From the NCBI GenBank assembly GCA_012032525.1, contig JAAUSV010000003.1, positions 1 to 35,983 of the forward strand: a stretch of 35,983 bases of DNA, in the 5' to 3' direction. Position numbers and translations under genes: made by a program. The stretch is from Leptolyngbyaceae cyanobacterium SL_7_1. GTDB lineage: Bacteria > Cyanobacteriota > Cyanobacteriia > Elainellales > Elainellaceae. Of the stretch, positions 21,317 through 31,497 are shown in pieces. Every line of letters starts with the position of its first letter. Within the stretch, counting starts at the first letter, position 1. The notes under the pieces were generated by a model that had not been told where the DNA came from, searched no databases, and was given only the letters and a program-made list of their open reading frames with translations.

Positions 21317-23127
21317 ATGACTCTCACTGATCAGTCCACTGTCTACTCTGCCGCCTCCGATGATACGGCGATCGCGTCTCTGCTAACCACCGTCAATCCG
21401 GCATTTGAGCTACAACCCCTGATTGTGGCAGGCGACCCCACGGGCGACCCTGCCGATTTTCCCGACGATCGCATTGACCCAAATGTCCCCACCTCTCCGT
21501 TTGCTGGAGTGGGCAGTGTCAGCGTGTCGGTCGAGGGGGTGGGCGATTTTCTTGGCTCTGGTACGCCCATTAGCCGTCGCCATGTGCTGACAGCCGCCCA
21601 TGTGCTAGATGTGGTCAACGATGATGGCATTGCCGATCCATTGCCTGGGGATGTGATTTTCAATCTCAATGCGGATGGGATATTGAGCGATCGAATTCCT
21701 GCCAGCAACCTCTATCTTTTCCCTGGGTTTCAGGGATTTGACGATAGTTTGGAAAACGACCTTGCCATCATTGAACTGAGTGAAGATTTGCCAGCCGATG
21801 TGCCAATTTATTCCCTCTACCGCCAGCCAATCACAAACGCTGTGATCACCCTGGTGGGCTACGGCACCTCTGGCAGTGGGGTAGAAGGGTTTGAGTTTGG
21901 CACGGCTAGTTTTGATCAAAACGAGTCGGACAGAACCAGGTTGATCTGGACTTGCAAGGGGTTTTTCTATTTGACTTTGATGGGGCAGATGGCTCCACCA
22001 ATCTCTTTAGCTTCTTTGGCTCTGGAGGGACGTTAGGCAACTCGTTAGAGGCAACGCTGGGTCCGGGGGATTCGGGTGGTCCCAGCTTTATTCGAGAGGG
22101 CGATCGCTTTGTGTTGGCAGGGGTCAATACCTTTGCCTTTGGTATCCCTGAAGGCTTTGGGTTGCCAGGAGCGGTGCAGGGTTCCTTTGGCACCGGGGCG
22201 GGGGGAGTTGTGGTGTCTGACCCAACGAAACTGGCTTGGCTTGATAGCTTTATCGGCAGCACCTTGCCCCAGATTTCCGTCAGCGATGCCCTGGCGATCG
22301 AAGGGGACAGCGGCATCACGGAATTGCAATTTAGCTTGACTCTATCCTTTGCCAGCGATGCAATCGTCACTGCCAGCTACACCACCATCGATGGCACGGC
22401 GATCGCCCCGACGGATTATATTGCCGCCGCAGGCACAGTGACCTTTAATCCGGGAGAAACCACGACAACACTGACCATTCAACTAGTGGGCGATGGAGAA
22501 TTTGAGCCGGATGAACTATTTTTGCTGAGCCTGACCAATCCCTCCAACGCTACGATCGCCGATGCAGAAGCCTTTGGTACGATCGCCAACAACGACGCTC
22601 TCCCTACTACTGCTCCTTTTTTGGTGGGTACACCCAACAATGACAGTCTTGTGGGAACGGAGGCGGCGGAGCAAATTCGTGGTGGTGGAGGGAATGACCA
22701 ACTCTCTGGTGGAGGTGGGGGCGATCGCCTAGAAGGCAACGCAGGCAATGATAGTTTGCTTGGCGGCGACGGTGCAGATTTCCTGATTGGCGGCAGCGGC
22801 AACGATCGGTTGACTGGAGGACAGGGCAACGATCGACTCTCTGGTGGAGGAGGACGGGACGAATTTATTTATCAGACGGCAAGCGAGCGAGTCGATCGCA
22901 TTCTGGATTTTAGTACCACCTTGGATACGATTAATATCAGCGCCATTTTCGAGAATGCCGCCTACGGTAGCAATGATCCGTTTGCCAGCTATGTCAGATT
23001 TTCCCAGGTGGGGGCAGATACAATCGTACGGGTCGATGCCAATGGGGATGCCACTGGGGGATTGACTCGTCTCGTTATTTTAGAAAACGTTTCGGGTGGT
23101 CTTTCGGCAAGCAATTTTATTGTTTAG
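21317..23127 (+). pseudogene. Trypsin-like serine protease with Calx-beta and RTX calcium-binding repeats, split by a -1 frameshift near 21926-21930
   Basis: VLTAAHVLD, NDLAIIELSED; after shift PGDSGGPSFI, Calx-beta EGDSGITELQFSLTLS...GTATAPTDY-like, then GGGGNDQLSGGGGGDRLEGNAGNDSLLGGDGAD. Confidence 0.88.
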
Positions 23128-23224
23128 GATCGCAAATTAATTAATCTGGAATATTTTTTGAGAGAAGCGCGGCGGAGCCGCGCTTCTCTCAAAAAATGTT
23201 CGGTTTTATTTAATCCATGATCCT
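23126..23224. repeat. MITE-like element with imperfect terminal inverted repeats around a 20-bp-arm/GGA-loop palindrome; could also act as a terminator
   Basis: Left aggatcgcaaattaattaat; right reverse complement aggatcatggattaaataaaaccg; core TTTTTTGAGAGAAGCGCGGC-GGA-GCCGCGCTTCTCTCAAAAAA (23154-23196). Confidence 0.75.
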
Positions 23225-23241
23225 TAGTAGCCAGTGATGGG

Positions 23242-23694
23242 CTAGGGGCTATCCTGCTGGGCGTTGCCCGTTGATTTGCCTATCGACTGTAAAAGGCGAT
23301 CGCGGATTTGACTCAACTGCGTTTGGTTGCTGATGGGCAGGCGAGGTTTGGGAAGCTCCGTGTTGGGCCACAGGGGCAGATCGATGCAGGGGCAGTTTAG
23401 GGCGGGCATGCCGACACTGGCAACCGGGATGGGCATGGCGCAGCGCCCACAGGAGCTGATCTCCCAAGCAGGGGAGAGCAATTCGGCGATCGTTTGGCTG
23501 GTGCCGTCTAGATAGCACTCGCCTGACTCAGGTGACATAACCTGTTGCCAACACACTTCAAACTCTGGACTGTAGCGATCGCCAGAAATGACTGACTGGG
23601 GAAGAAGGGCAGCTTGACCGTTGTTGATCCACACCTGCTTACCCAACTGAAACCAGTGGGCAAGATACTGACGAACCTGTTCTTGGGATGCCAT
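23242..23694 (-). CDS. Conserved-looking hypothetical protein
   Basis: MASQEQVRQYLAHWFQLGKQVWINNGQAALLPQSVISGDRYSPEFEVCWQQV...ECYLDGTSQTIAELLSPAWEISSCGRCAMPIP; no confident family. Confidence 0.65.
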   Translation of the reverse strand: MASQEQVRQYLAHWFQLGKQVWINNGQAALLPQSVISGDRYSPEFEVCWQQVMSPESGECYLDGTSQTIAELLSPAWEISSCGRCAMPIPVASVGMPALNCPCIDLPLWPNTELPKPRLPISNQTQLSQIRDRLLQSIGKSTGNAQQDSP

Positions 23695-23779
23695 GATTGC
23701 CTCTGCTAATTCCACTGATCGTAACGATATTTAAGGGTCTAAAAAGCGTCTAAATCCGTAGTAAACATTAAATCTAAAT

Positions 23780-24354
23780 TTAGCAGGAGCGCGGACTATC
23801 CAACGATAGATTCAAGGGTGTTCCTAGCTGGCTCAAATTGAGCACATGTCCCCCAGCTACTAGGTAAACCGGATGGGCGATCGCCGCCAAGGAGCGCACC
23901 AATTCCCCCAGTCGATCGCGAAACAACCGCCCCAGCGGATAGGCGGGAACGATTCCCCAACCCACTTCCTCTGCCACCACGATCACATCACTGGGCGACT
24001 GTTGCAGAGTAACCACCAATTCCTGTTGGGTCTGACTCCAGTCCTCTGCGGATTGATCAAGCTGATTCGCCAACCACGTTCCCAACGAATCAATTAGAAA
24101 GCAATCCTGGGTGTTGCCCGTGGCAACGTTTTGCAGAGATCAGTAGGAGCGATCGCCACTCGCCACTGTGCTGGACGGCGGGCTTGGTGCTGAGCAATGC
24201 GTGCCTGCCACTCCAAATCGTCTGGGTCAATCTGTGCCGTTGCCACATAGGTAATCTGTTTCGAGGATTGATTGGCGAGGTGCTCTGCCCATTCGCTTTT
24301 GCCCGATCGAGCGGCTCCGGTGACAAGAATCAATTGGCGATCGGACATAGACAT
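23780..24354 (-). pseudogene. cobU: Adenosylcobinamide kinase/guanylyltransferase, split by a -1 frameshift at 24106-24107
   Basis: ORF 24094-24354 LILVTGAARSGKSEWAEHLA...ITYVATAQ; ORF 23780-24085 LGTWLANQL...VIVVAEEVGWGIVPAYPLGRLFRDRLGELV. Confidence 0.92.
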
Positions 24355-24459
24355 GAAGATTGGGGGGAAAGTGGGGGTCGGATGCTGTTAGCGATAGCGT
24401 AACGCACTAAAAAAACTCTGAAAAAAATCAATCCATTCCCCTGGGAAACGGCTATAGTT

Positions 24460-25444
24460 ATGGTCAGTTCTCGTCCCCTTGTAACCCTTGTCAGACGTGA
24501 GGCAGACATGAAATTTGATGCGCAACCGCTTGAACCTGACCCCTCCTCAGCGATCGATAGCCAAGGTCAGTTTCAAGGCGAGTCGGTTAACGCAGTGTCT
24601 GACACACCACCCTCCTTCACGCTGGCAAATCCGCCCTCGTTAACCGTCGATCCGTGGTCAGAAGACGGGGAGGCACAGGCTATTCCTGCAAAGAAATCAT
24701 TGCAACTTCCCACCTGGCAAACGCCGCAGACCGTCAAGTCAGAGGGTGGGTCTGCTCGATCGCAGGCGGCTGCCCTGTCCACCACACCCACGCAAGCAGC
24801 TCGTCGTCAGCCCCGATCGCCCTCCTTTACCCTGACTGCTCCCTTGGCTACTGCGGCTCCAGCCAATCCAGAGGCGGTGCGCCCCTTGTCGCTACCAACC
24901 CAAACTGAGCCAGTACCAGAATTACCCCGCTTCAAGTTGCCCCATTTTGGTCAGCATCGCCACATCACCAACCCAGAGTTTGCCCTGGGATTGCTGAAGG
25001 AGATGGAGGGAATTGTGGTGGGCTGGCAGAAAGAGTTGCAGCAGGTGTTGCTGAAGATTCAGGATCTGTATTTGGAAGGCTCTGTGATCGACGGTTGGCT
25101 AGAATCGAAACCCTACGAACCGCAAGCCCACGGTGCATCGGTTTTGCGCCATGCTGAGATCGATCGCCTGATGGATTACGTCGAGGAAATCTGTAACCCC
25201 ACTGCGATCAAATTTGAAAGCATCCGTCCCGGTTATCGCCTCTGTGGGTTAGACGCCGACGGACGCCCGTGGTCGCGCCCCTGCCCGGCGGAACGAGTCC
25301 CCCCAAGTCAGTCTGGCGATCGCCCGCTACCAGCGCTTGCGCCAATACCTCGCCCGTCGCTATGAAATTGAAAGTCGGCTCGATCGGTTTGCCCACTCTC
25401 TGCTGACTGTCCGCCGCGATCTTCCTGAAGATCAGCCAAAGTAA
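24460..25444 (+). pseudogene. Uncharacterised cyanobacterial protein, +1 frameshift near 25277-25304
   Basis: ORF 24460-25365 ends in a non-homologous-looking tail; another frame continues ARRNESPQVSLAIARYQRLRQYLARRYEIESRLDRFAHSLLTVRRDLPEDQPK to 25444. Confidence 0.65.
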
Positions 25445-25571
25445 TGCTTGGTTTCGATCGCTTCGCTGGCAATTAGCGATTAATGGGTGTGCCTACTGAT
25501 GGCTGAAATGCCCATCCCACAAGGCATTAGGGGAATGTGCACACCGCGTAATTAGCAATTGCTAACAACTT

Positions 25572-27849
25572 TCATCCTTTATCCTTGTAAACCACAACTG
25601 GAACTCGCTTAAACGCTGGAGTGCCCGATCGCACTTCTGTTTTTGCCTTAAAAATTTCGTTTACTTCTGGGTAAAACATCAGCGCGGCTCCGGCTCGAAC
25701 GGCTCCGTAGATCACCTCGATCTGCTCCAATTTGCCTGCGTCGCCTTGCACCGTCACCCGTTGATGTTCTTTGAATCCGGCTTGGGCGGCGTCGAGTCGA
25801 TTCAACAAAATGCAGTGGCGATGGGGAATGCCTCGGTATTGATCGCCACTCTTGTACACGACTGTGTTGTGCTGGGAATAGCTGCGTCCGGTCATCAGGG
25901 TGAGAACCAGTCCATTCACCGATTCCTCTAAGCCAAAGTCCTGGGGTTGGGGCAGGGTGAGGGTGGGCAGGGGCGTGGGAAACAGGGTTGCTTTGCCGGA
26001 GGGGGTGGGGAACTGGGGTTCGGTGAGGATTCTGCCGGAAATGGTGAATTCCGCTTTGGTGTCGTCGATCGCCCCAATTTCTTCATAGCCCGGAATGGTT
26101 TGAGCAATCAACTGGCGCACATAGCGGGTGTCTTGCAGCTGCTGCCAGTCCACGGGGTAGCTGCCGAGTAACCGATGGGCGAGTTCGGTGAGAAATCCTA
26201 CTTCCGAGACCAGATCGGCGGTGGTGAGGTGGGTTTTGCCCTCGTCGTTGAGGCGGACAAAATTGTTGCCCGATTCGACGGTGGTTTTGTGGGGGTTTTC
26301 AAAGCGGTTGAGCACGGGAATGACGATCGTGTTTTTGCCGCCAATCCGTGGAAATGTCCCAGGTTAGGTTTGGTCGCTAGATAAATAATCGTGTCGATTT
26401 TGCCCAGTGCCCGTTTTGCCTGGGCTGAATCGGGGTTTGCGCCATAGAGGTTGCCGCCGACACAGAGCAATGTATCGACCTTGCCCGCGTCAGCCGCGTC
26501 GATCAGGTCGCGGGTGTGGTAGCCGGGGGGGAGGTTGAGCGATCGCCCCAACAATTTTTCTAACGCCTGTTGGATTTCCTGCTTCAGTCGAATCGTGACG
26601 CCCATCGAGCCAAAGCCTTGCACGTTGGAGTGTCCTCGCACTGGCATGACTCCCGCGCCCACTCTGCCGATGTTGCCACTGATCAGCGCTGTGTTGACAA
26701 TGCTCAAGACGTTATCGACGCCGTTTTGCTGTTGGGTGATGCCCATTGCCCAGCCAAACACGACCCCTTTAGCAGCGGCAATGATCGTAGCGGCGGCTTC
26801 AATCTCGGCTTGGGACACGCCACAGGTGGTTGTAATGGTTTCCCAGGAGGTGAACTGGGCTTGCTCTACCACGGCTTGCCACCCCTCTGTGTGGGCTTGG
26901 AGAAATGCTGAATTGACCTTGCCCTGTGCCAGCAACGCTTTCTGGATGCCAACAAACACTGCCACATCGCTGCCGGGAATCGGTTGCAGGTAAAGCGAGG
27001 CGATCTCGGAACCGGGAACCAGGGATTTGACTGGAAACGCCGGAGAGCCAAACTTGACCAGCCCCACCTCCATGACGGGATTGATCACAATGATCGTGCC
27101 GCCCCGATCGCGCAGTTTGATCAGCTCATTCATCAACCGGGGGTGGTTGTAGGAGGCATTGGAGCCTGCTAGCACCACGCAATCTGCTGCTTTCAAACTT
27201 TCCAAACTAACCACCGAGGTATTCGTGCCCAGGGACTGCTTTAGCCCAACGGTGGAGGGGGCGTGGCACAGGTCAGAACAATCGGCGAGGTTATTGGACC
27301 CCAGGGTGCGCAACAGCAATTGCAACAAAAATGCCGCCTCATTGGAACCGCGCCCCGAACTGTAGGAGGCAACGCGTTCGGGCGGTTGGCGGAACCCCGC
27401 TGTGGCGATCGCATACACCTCCTCCCAGGAAATAGGCTCGTAATGGGAGTTGCCCGATCGCAAAATAACGGGGAAACTCCAGCGACCGAGCGATCGCACT
27501 CCATCGACGACAATTGCTGCAACTCACTGATGGCATGGACATCAAAGAAGTGGGTGGCAATCCCCGGCTTGATTTCCGCTGAGATCGCCTCCACACTTTT
27601 CATGCAGCGTTGCAGCTTTTCCCCATCCTCGTTGGTGAATCCGCCCTTTTGTCCGCCTGTCCCCCAGGAGCAGGAAAGGCAAGCGCTGTGGTGCAACAAG
27701 GTTTGCCAGAGCTTCACCCCTTCTGGCGATAGGGTGTGTTTTGCCCAATATTGGATGACGGGCAATCCGCCGCCGATCGCGGGGGTCTCGGCATTGGTTT
27801 GGTCGAAGGGCGGGGTGGGTTGGAGGGTTGGCGGCAGGGTAGAGTGCAT
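25572..27849 (-). pseudogene. Molybdopterin-dependent oxidoreductase, FdhF/YdeP-like, split by two frameshifts (26332-26336 and 27501-27502)
   Basis: Three ORFs read as one protein: GIATHFFDVHAISELQQ / YEPISWEEVYAIATAGF...GVMPVRGHSNVQGFGSMG...LGHFHGLAAK / VLNRFENPHKTTVESGNNFVRLND...GAALMFYPEVNEIF. Confidence 0.88.
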
Positions 27850-27884
27850 GGCGATCGGGGGGGGGGAGATGGGAAGGTTTCCTC

Positions 27885-27918
27885 AGATCCCCGGCTTCTC
27901 AGAAGAAGCCGGGGATCT
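27885..27918. repeat. 34-bp palindromic repeat, AGATCCCCGGCTT family, copy 3
   Basis: AGATCCCCGGCTTCT-CAGA-AGAAGCCGGGGATCT, perfect 15-bp arms. Confidence 0.93.
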
Positions 27919-28103
27919 GGTTCTAGAGGAGGTTACAGGGAGTTGATTGGTGGGAAGCTCGGTCTTTTTGCACCTTAGCGCAAATGTCCATCCAGCGGAA
28001 TAATTCGATCGAGACATTTTATTGCTGCAAAGATTCGTCGTTAACTCTAGAGGATGGCAATGCAATCGTTGTGGGATGCGATCGATTGCTTCTGTTGCCC
28101 GTT

Positions 28104-28225
28104 GCATTGCCAATGGATCGCATGACAATCGCTGTGTGGGCGATCGCACTGGCAATGGATCGGCTTGCACTGGCAATGGATCGAGGGGCAATGGCATGGG
28201 GAGCGATCGCATTGTCTCTGTGCTC
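28104..28225. repeat. Degenerate ~21-bp periodic repeat (GCACTGGCAATGGATCG-like)
   Basis: gcattgccaatggatcg at 28104; gcactggcaatggatcg at 28146 and 28167; degenerate units at the same 21-bp phase near 28188 and 28209. Confidence 0.65.
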
Positions 28226-28489
28226 AAAACCCTAAATGATTGATGCACAACGGCTTAACCAACACCTCAGAGTTGTCGCTGAGATTTTTTACTGGGTTAA
28301 GTCTGAGCAACCCAAAAAAATAGTTTTCAGCCGATAGATAGTTGGAGTGCATTCTCAACCAATGGCGGGACTACTCTGAAATAAGAGATTAAGTACACAG
28401 TGACATTGCATTTCCCAGGAACTAGCTTGTGGGCAACTGGTACTTTAGAACGATCGCTACTACAAATAAACTCGCTGTAGGAGTAAAAC

Positions 28490-29974
28490 ATGACTGAGGC
28501 AGTAGACGCTTTTCGATCGCTCAGTCAGGGACGCTACCAGATTCAAAAACAACTCAGCAAAAACGGCGGACGGCAAACATTACTGGCGCAGGATTGTGAA
28601 ACGCGATCGCCAGTAGTGATTAAGTTACTCACCTTTGATGCTGAGTTTGAATGGGACGATTTGAAACTGTTTGAACGCGAAGCCGCAACCCTAAAATCCC
28701 TCTCCCATCCCCAGATTCCGCAACTACTTGATTTCTTTGAAATTGATACTCCTGATGAAAAGCATTTGGCTCTAGTTCAAACCTATATTCTCGGTCGTTC
28801 GATCGCAGAGTATCTAGAGGCAGGACGAACGTTTACAGAAGCAGAAATCAAGCAGTTGATGATGGCGCTGCTGGAAATTTTGGTGTACTTACATCATCGT
28901 TCTCCACCCGTAGTGCATCGAGATATCAAGCCCAGCAATATTATTTTGGGAGAGCGATCGGGCAATAGTATTGGTGAGGTGTTTTTGGTTGATTTTGGCT
29001 CGGTGCAAACGTTGGTGAATGCCAATGATCACACGATGACGATCGTGGGTACCTATGGTCACATGCCACCAGAACAGTTTGCCGGGCGCACGGTTCCCGC
29101 CTCAGATTTGTATGGCGTAGGAGTGACAGCCATTACGCTGGCAACGCAGAAATCTCCAACGGAATTACCTCAAAAGGACTTGCAAATTCAGTTTGAGTCC
29201 CATGCCCAACTCAGTCCTGCCTTTGCCAATTGGTTGAAGCGAATGACGGCTCCAATAGTGGGCGATCGGTTTGCATCGGCTGAGGAAGCGTTGTATGCGC
29301 TAAAGCATCTTCAACAGTGGAATCGGGCAGAATTTATCCAAGAGAAAATTCGATCGACTTCTAAACTCAATAAAGTTGCCTTGTTGCGAAATAGCACTGT
29401 CGCAGCGCTCATTTATGGATCGATTGGAGCAATTCCTCTATTAGCACTAATAGGTAACGAAACTTTATCGAGCTACTTTGTTGCTAAATCCTCGCCTTTT
29501 TACGAGCAAACATCAATCTTTCATTGGACTCTTGATTGGCTTGATTTCTTAATCCCTTGGCTTTTCAATAACTATGGAACGATCTTCATTATTTGGATAG
29601 CAATTAGTTCATTATTTGGCTTTGTAGTGAGTAGCCTAGCTTACCTAAGTACTTATTCCATAAAACGCCTTCATTCTTATCAGCGATCTATCATCTCTGG
29701 CAGCATTGTGACCGCTGTTGCTATGGCTTTTATACTATTTCTCTACGACCCTCCACAATGGCAAATCCATCACGGAGCGGACTCGGAGATGATATCTGTG
29801 TTTAGCATAGATATTACACACGATTGTCCTTCCTGCAACGCTGACGATATTTTGACTACATTGCTCGTTTGGTTAATACATAAAAGCATCTTTCTCCTTT
29901 TTACAGTGATATTGATAGGATTTGCTGGGTGGCTCTCAGCGCAATGGTACAAAAGATGTGTAAAGGAGAATTAG
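28490..29974 (+). CDS. Serine/threonine protein kinase with C-terminal TM region
   Basis: VVIKLL, VHRDIKPSNIIL, VDFGSVQ, MPPEQF; hydrophobic segments after residue ~300. Confidence 0.9.
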   Translation: MTEAVDAFRSLSQGRYQIQKQLSKNGGRQTLLAQDCETRSPVVIKLLTFDAEFEWDDLKLFEREAATLKSLSHPQIPQLLDFFEIDTPDEKHLALVQTYILGRSIAEYLEAGRTFTEAEIKQLMMALLEILVYLHHRSPPVVHRDIKPSNIILGERSGNSIGEVFLVDFGSVQTLVNANDHTMTIVGTYGHMPPEQFAGRTVPASDLYGVGVTAITLATQKSPTELPQKDLQIQFESHAQLSPAFANWLKRMTAPIVGDRFASAEEALYALKHLQQWNRAEFIQEKIRSTSKLNKVALLRNSTVAALIYGSIGAIPLLALIGNETLSSYFVAKSSPFYEQTSIFHWTLDWLDFLIPWLFNNYGTIFIIWIAISSLFGFVVSSLAYLSTYSIKRLHSYQRSIISGSIVTAVAMAFILFLYDPPQWQIHHGADSEMISVFSIDITHDCPSCNADDILTTLLVWLIHKSIFLLFTVILIGFAGWLSAQWYKRCVKEN

Positions 29975-29975
29975 A

Positions 29976-31480
29976 ATGGCCCCAAAGTCTAACGAACTAC
30001 TGCAATCGATTCTTAATGAACGTTATATTGTTCAAAGCCGGTTGAGCAGGCGTTTAGGACAACAAATCTTTCTTGCTTTGGATTTGCAAACTGAAGAATC
30101 TGTTGTGATCAAACTCCTATCGTTAGGTAGAAATTTTCAATGGCAAGACCTCAGACTCTTTGAACGAGAAGCAAAAACATTACAGTCTCTCGCTCATCCT
30201 GCCATTCCTCTTTACTTAGATTATTTTGAGATCGATCAGCCAGATTTTAGGGGTTTTGCGTTAGTACGAAGTTATATAGTTGGAGAATCCTTAGATACTC
30301 ACCTAGGGGTAGGAAAAACTTTTACTGAAACAGAAATTAAACAGATCGCTAAATCTCTGCTTAATATCTTGATTTACTTGCATCAAAAATCTCCACCAAT
30401 TATTCACCGAGATATTAAGCCCAGTAATATTCTCTTGGGCAATACGTTAGATAAGCTTTATCTTATCGATTTTGGTTCAATTCAACACTTAGTTGCAAAA
30501 GAAGGAAGTACCATCACTGTAGTAGGAACTTATGGTTACATGCCATTAGAGCAATTTGGTGGACAGGCTACGGCTGCTACGGACCTATATGGCTTAGGGG
30601 CAACTCTAATTTATTTAGTAACAGGTCGCCATCCAGCCGATCTTTTAGATCAAACTTCTCGCATTCAGTTTCGCTCTGTCGCTGATCTCAGCCCTGCCTT
30701 TGCGGATTGGTTGGATTGGTTAATAGAACCTGCGATCGATCGCGCCCGCCTTCGGCTCAAGCAGCACTTCAAGCACTAGAAAATCCGGTTTACATAGGGC
30801 AATTAAGCTCATCTAGCAAATACCCTTCAACCATCCAACATTTAGGTAATAGTGATCATATTATTTGCACTAAAACTGCTCAATCCTTTAAAGCTCTACT
30901 CTCCTTGCAGCGAGCTTTAGATTTAATTCCAATGGTGCTCTTTGCTGGATGTGTCGCGATCGGATCCTATGGGTGGTATGGCTGGTGGATTAATCATATA
31001 GTTGATTATTATCTATCTAGAAGCAAAGCAGATAGCGGCATTGGTTATATTGATGGGGGTGGGGGTATTTATATTGATGGTTTTGAAGTTTTTGATTATG
31101 ATTCAGTAATAGGTGCACTTTTACTAGTATTAGTTGGCAGTTTTTTCGCAACTTTGTTCCTGTTAATTATCCTACGAAAATACTTTTATCAAATTCGTCT
31201 TCGAGTCGATCGCCAATCCATTCAATTCACCCGTACTCTATTCGGATTAAACCTACAACAACGCCGCTATCCGATCGCCCACACGCCATTTTCAATCGCA
31301 TCAACTTCAATCACATCAACTTCGATCGCATCAACAGAACCAACCCTTGAACCACAGAAGCAGTGTAGGCGTTGGTTAAGCCACAAACTAGGAACTGGGA
31401 CAGTAACCGATGCAGAAGCTGAATGGCTAGCTGACGAAATAACTGACTGGCTAGAGACCCAAAATAAGTTTCAGCGTTGA
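29976..31480 (+). pseudogene. Second serine/threonine protein kinase with C-terminal TM and uncharacterised domain; -1 frameshift near 30738-30748
   Basis: ORF 29976-30779 IIHRDIKPSNILL, IDFGSIQHLV; ORF 30707-31480 continues PPSAQAALQALENPVYIG, TM segments, RLRVDRQSIQFTRTLFGL. Confidence 0.88.
31292..31336 (+). repeat. 15-bp in-frame tandem repeat x3 (tcaatcgcatcaact-like)
   Basis: tcaatcgcatcaact/tcaatcacatcaact/tcgatcgcatcaaca encodes SIASTSITSTSIAST. Confidence 0.85.
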
Positions 31481-31497
31481 GGCGCGGACTGTAAACC

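Noticed and set aside
22479-22829. Proline-rich antisense ORF in the RTX repeat region
   Set aside because: Reverse complement of Gly/Asp-rich RTX codons produces Pro/Ser-rich artefacts.
27883-28248. Minus-strand 121-aa ORF and plus-strand 27984/28022 ORFs as genes
   Set aside because: They translate palindromic and 21-bp periodic repeats (PLPLDPLPVQADPLPV, LAMDRLALAMDRG); no family resemblance.
28262-28300. Possible terminator ctcagagttgtcgctgagatttttt
   Set aside because: Only a 5-bp stem followed by T6; too weak to call without transcript data and upstream gene context is unclear.
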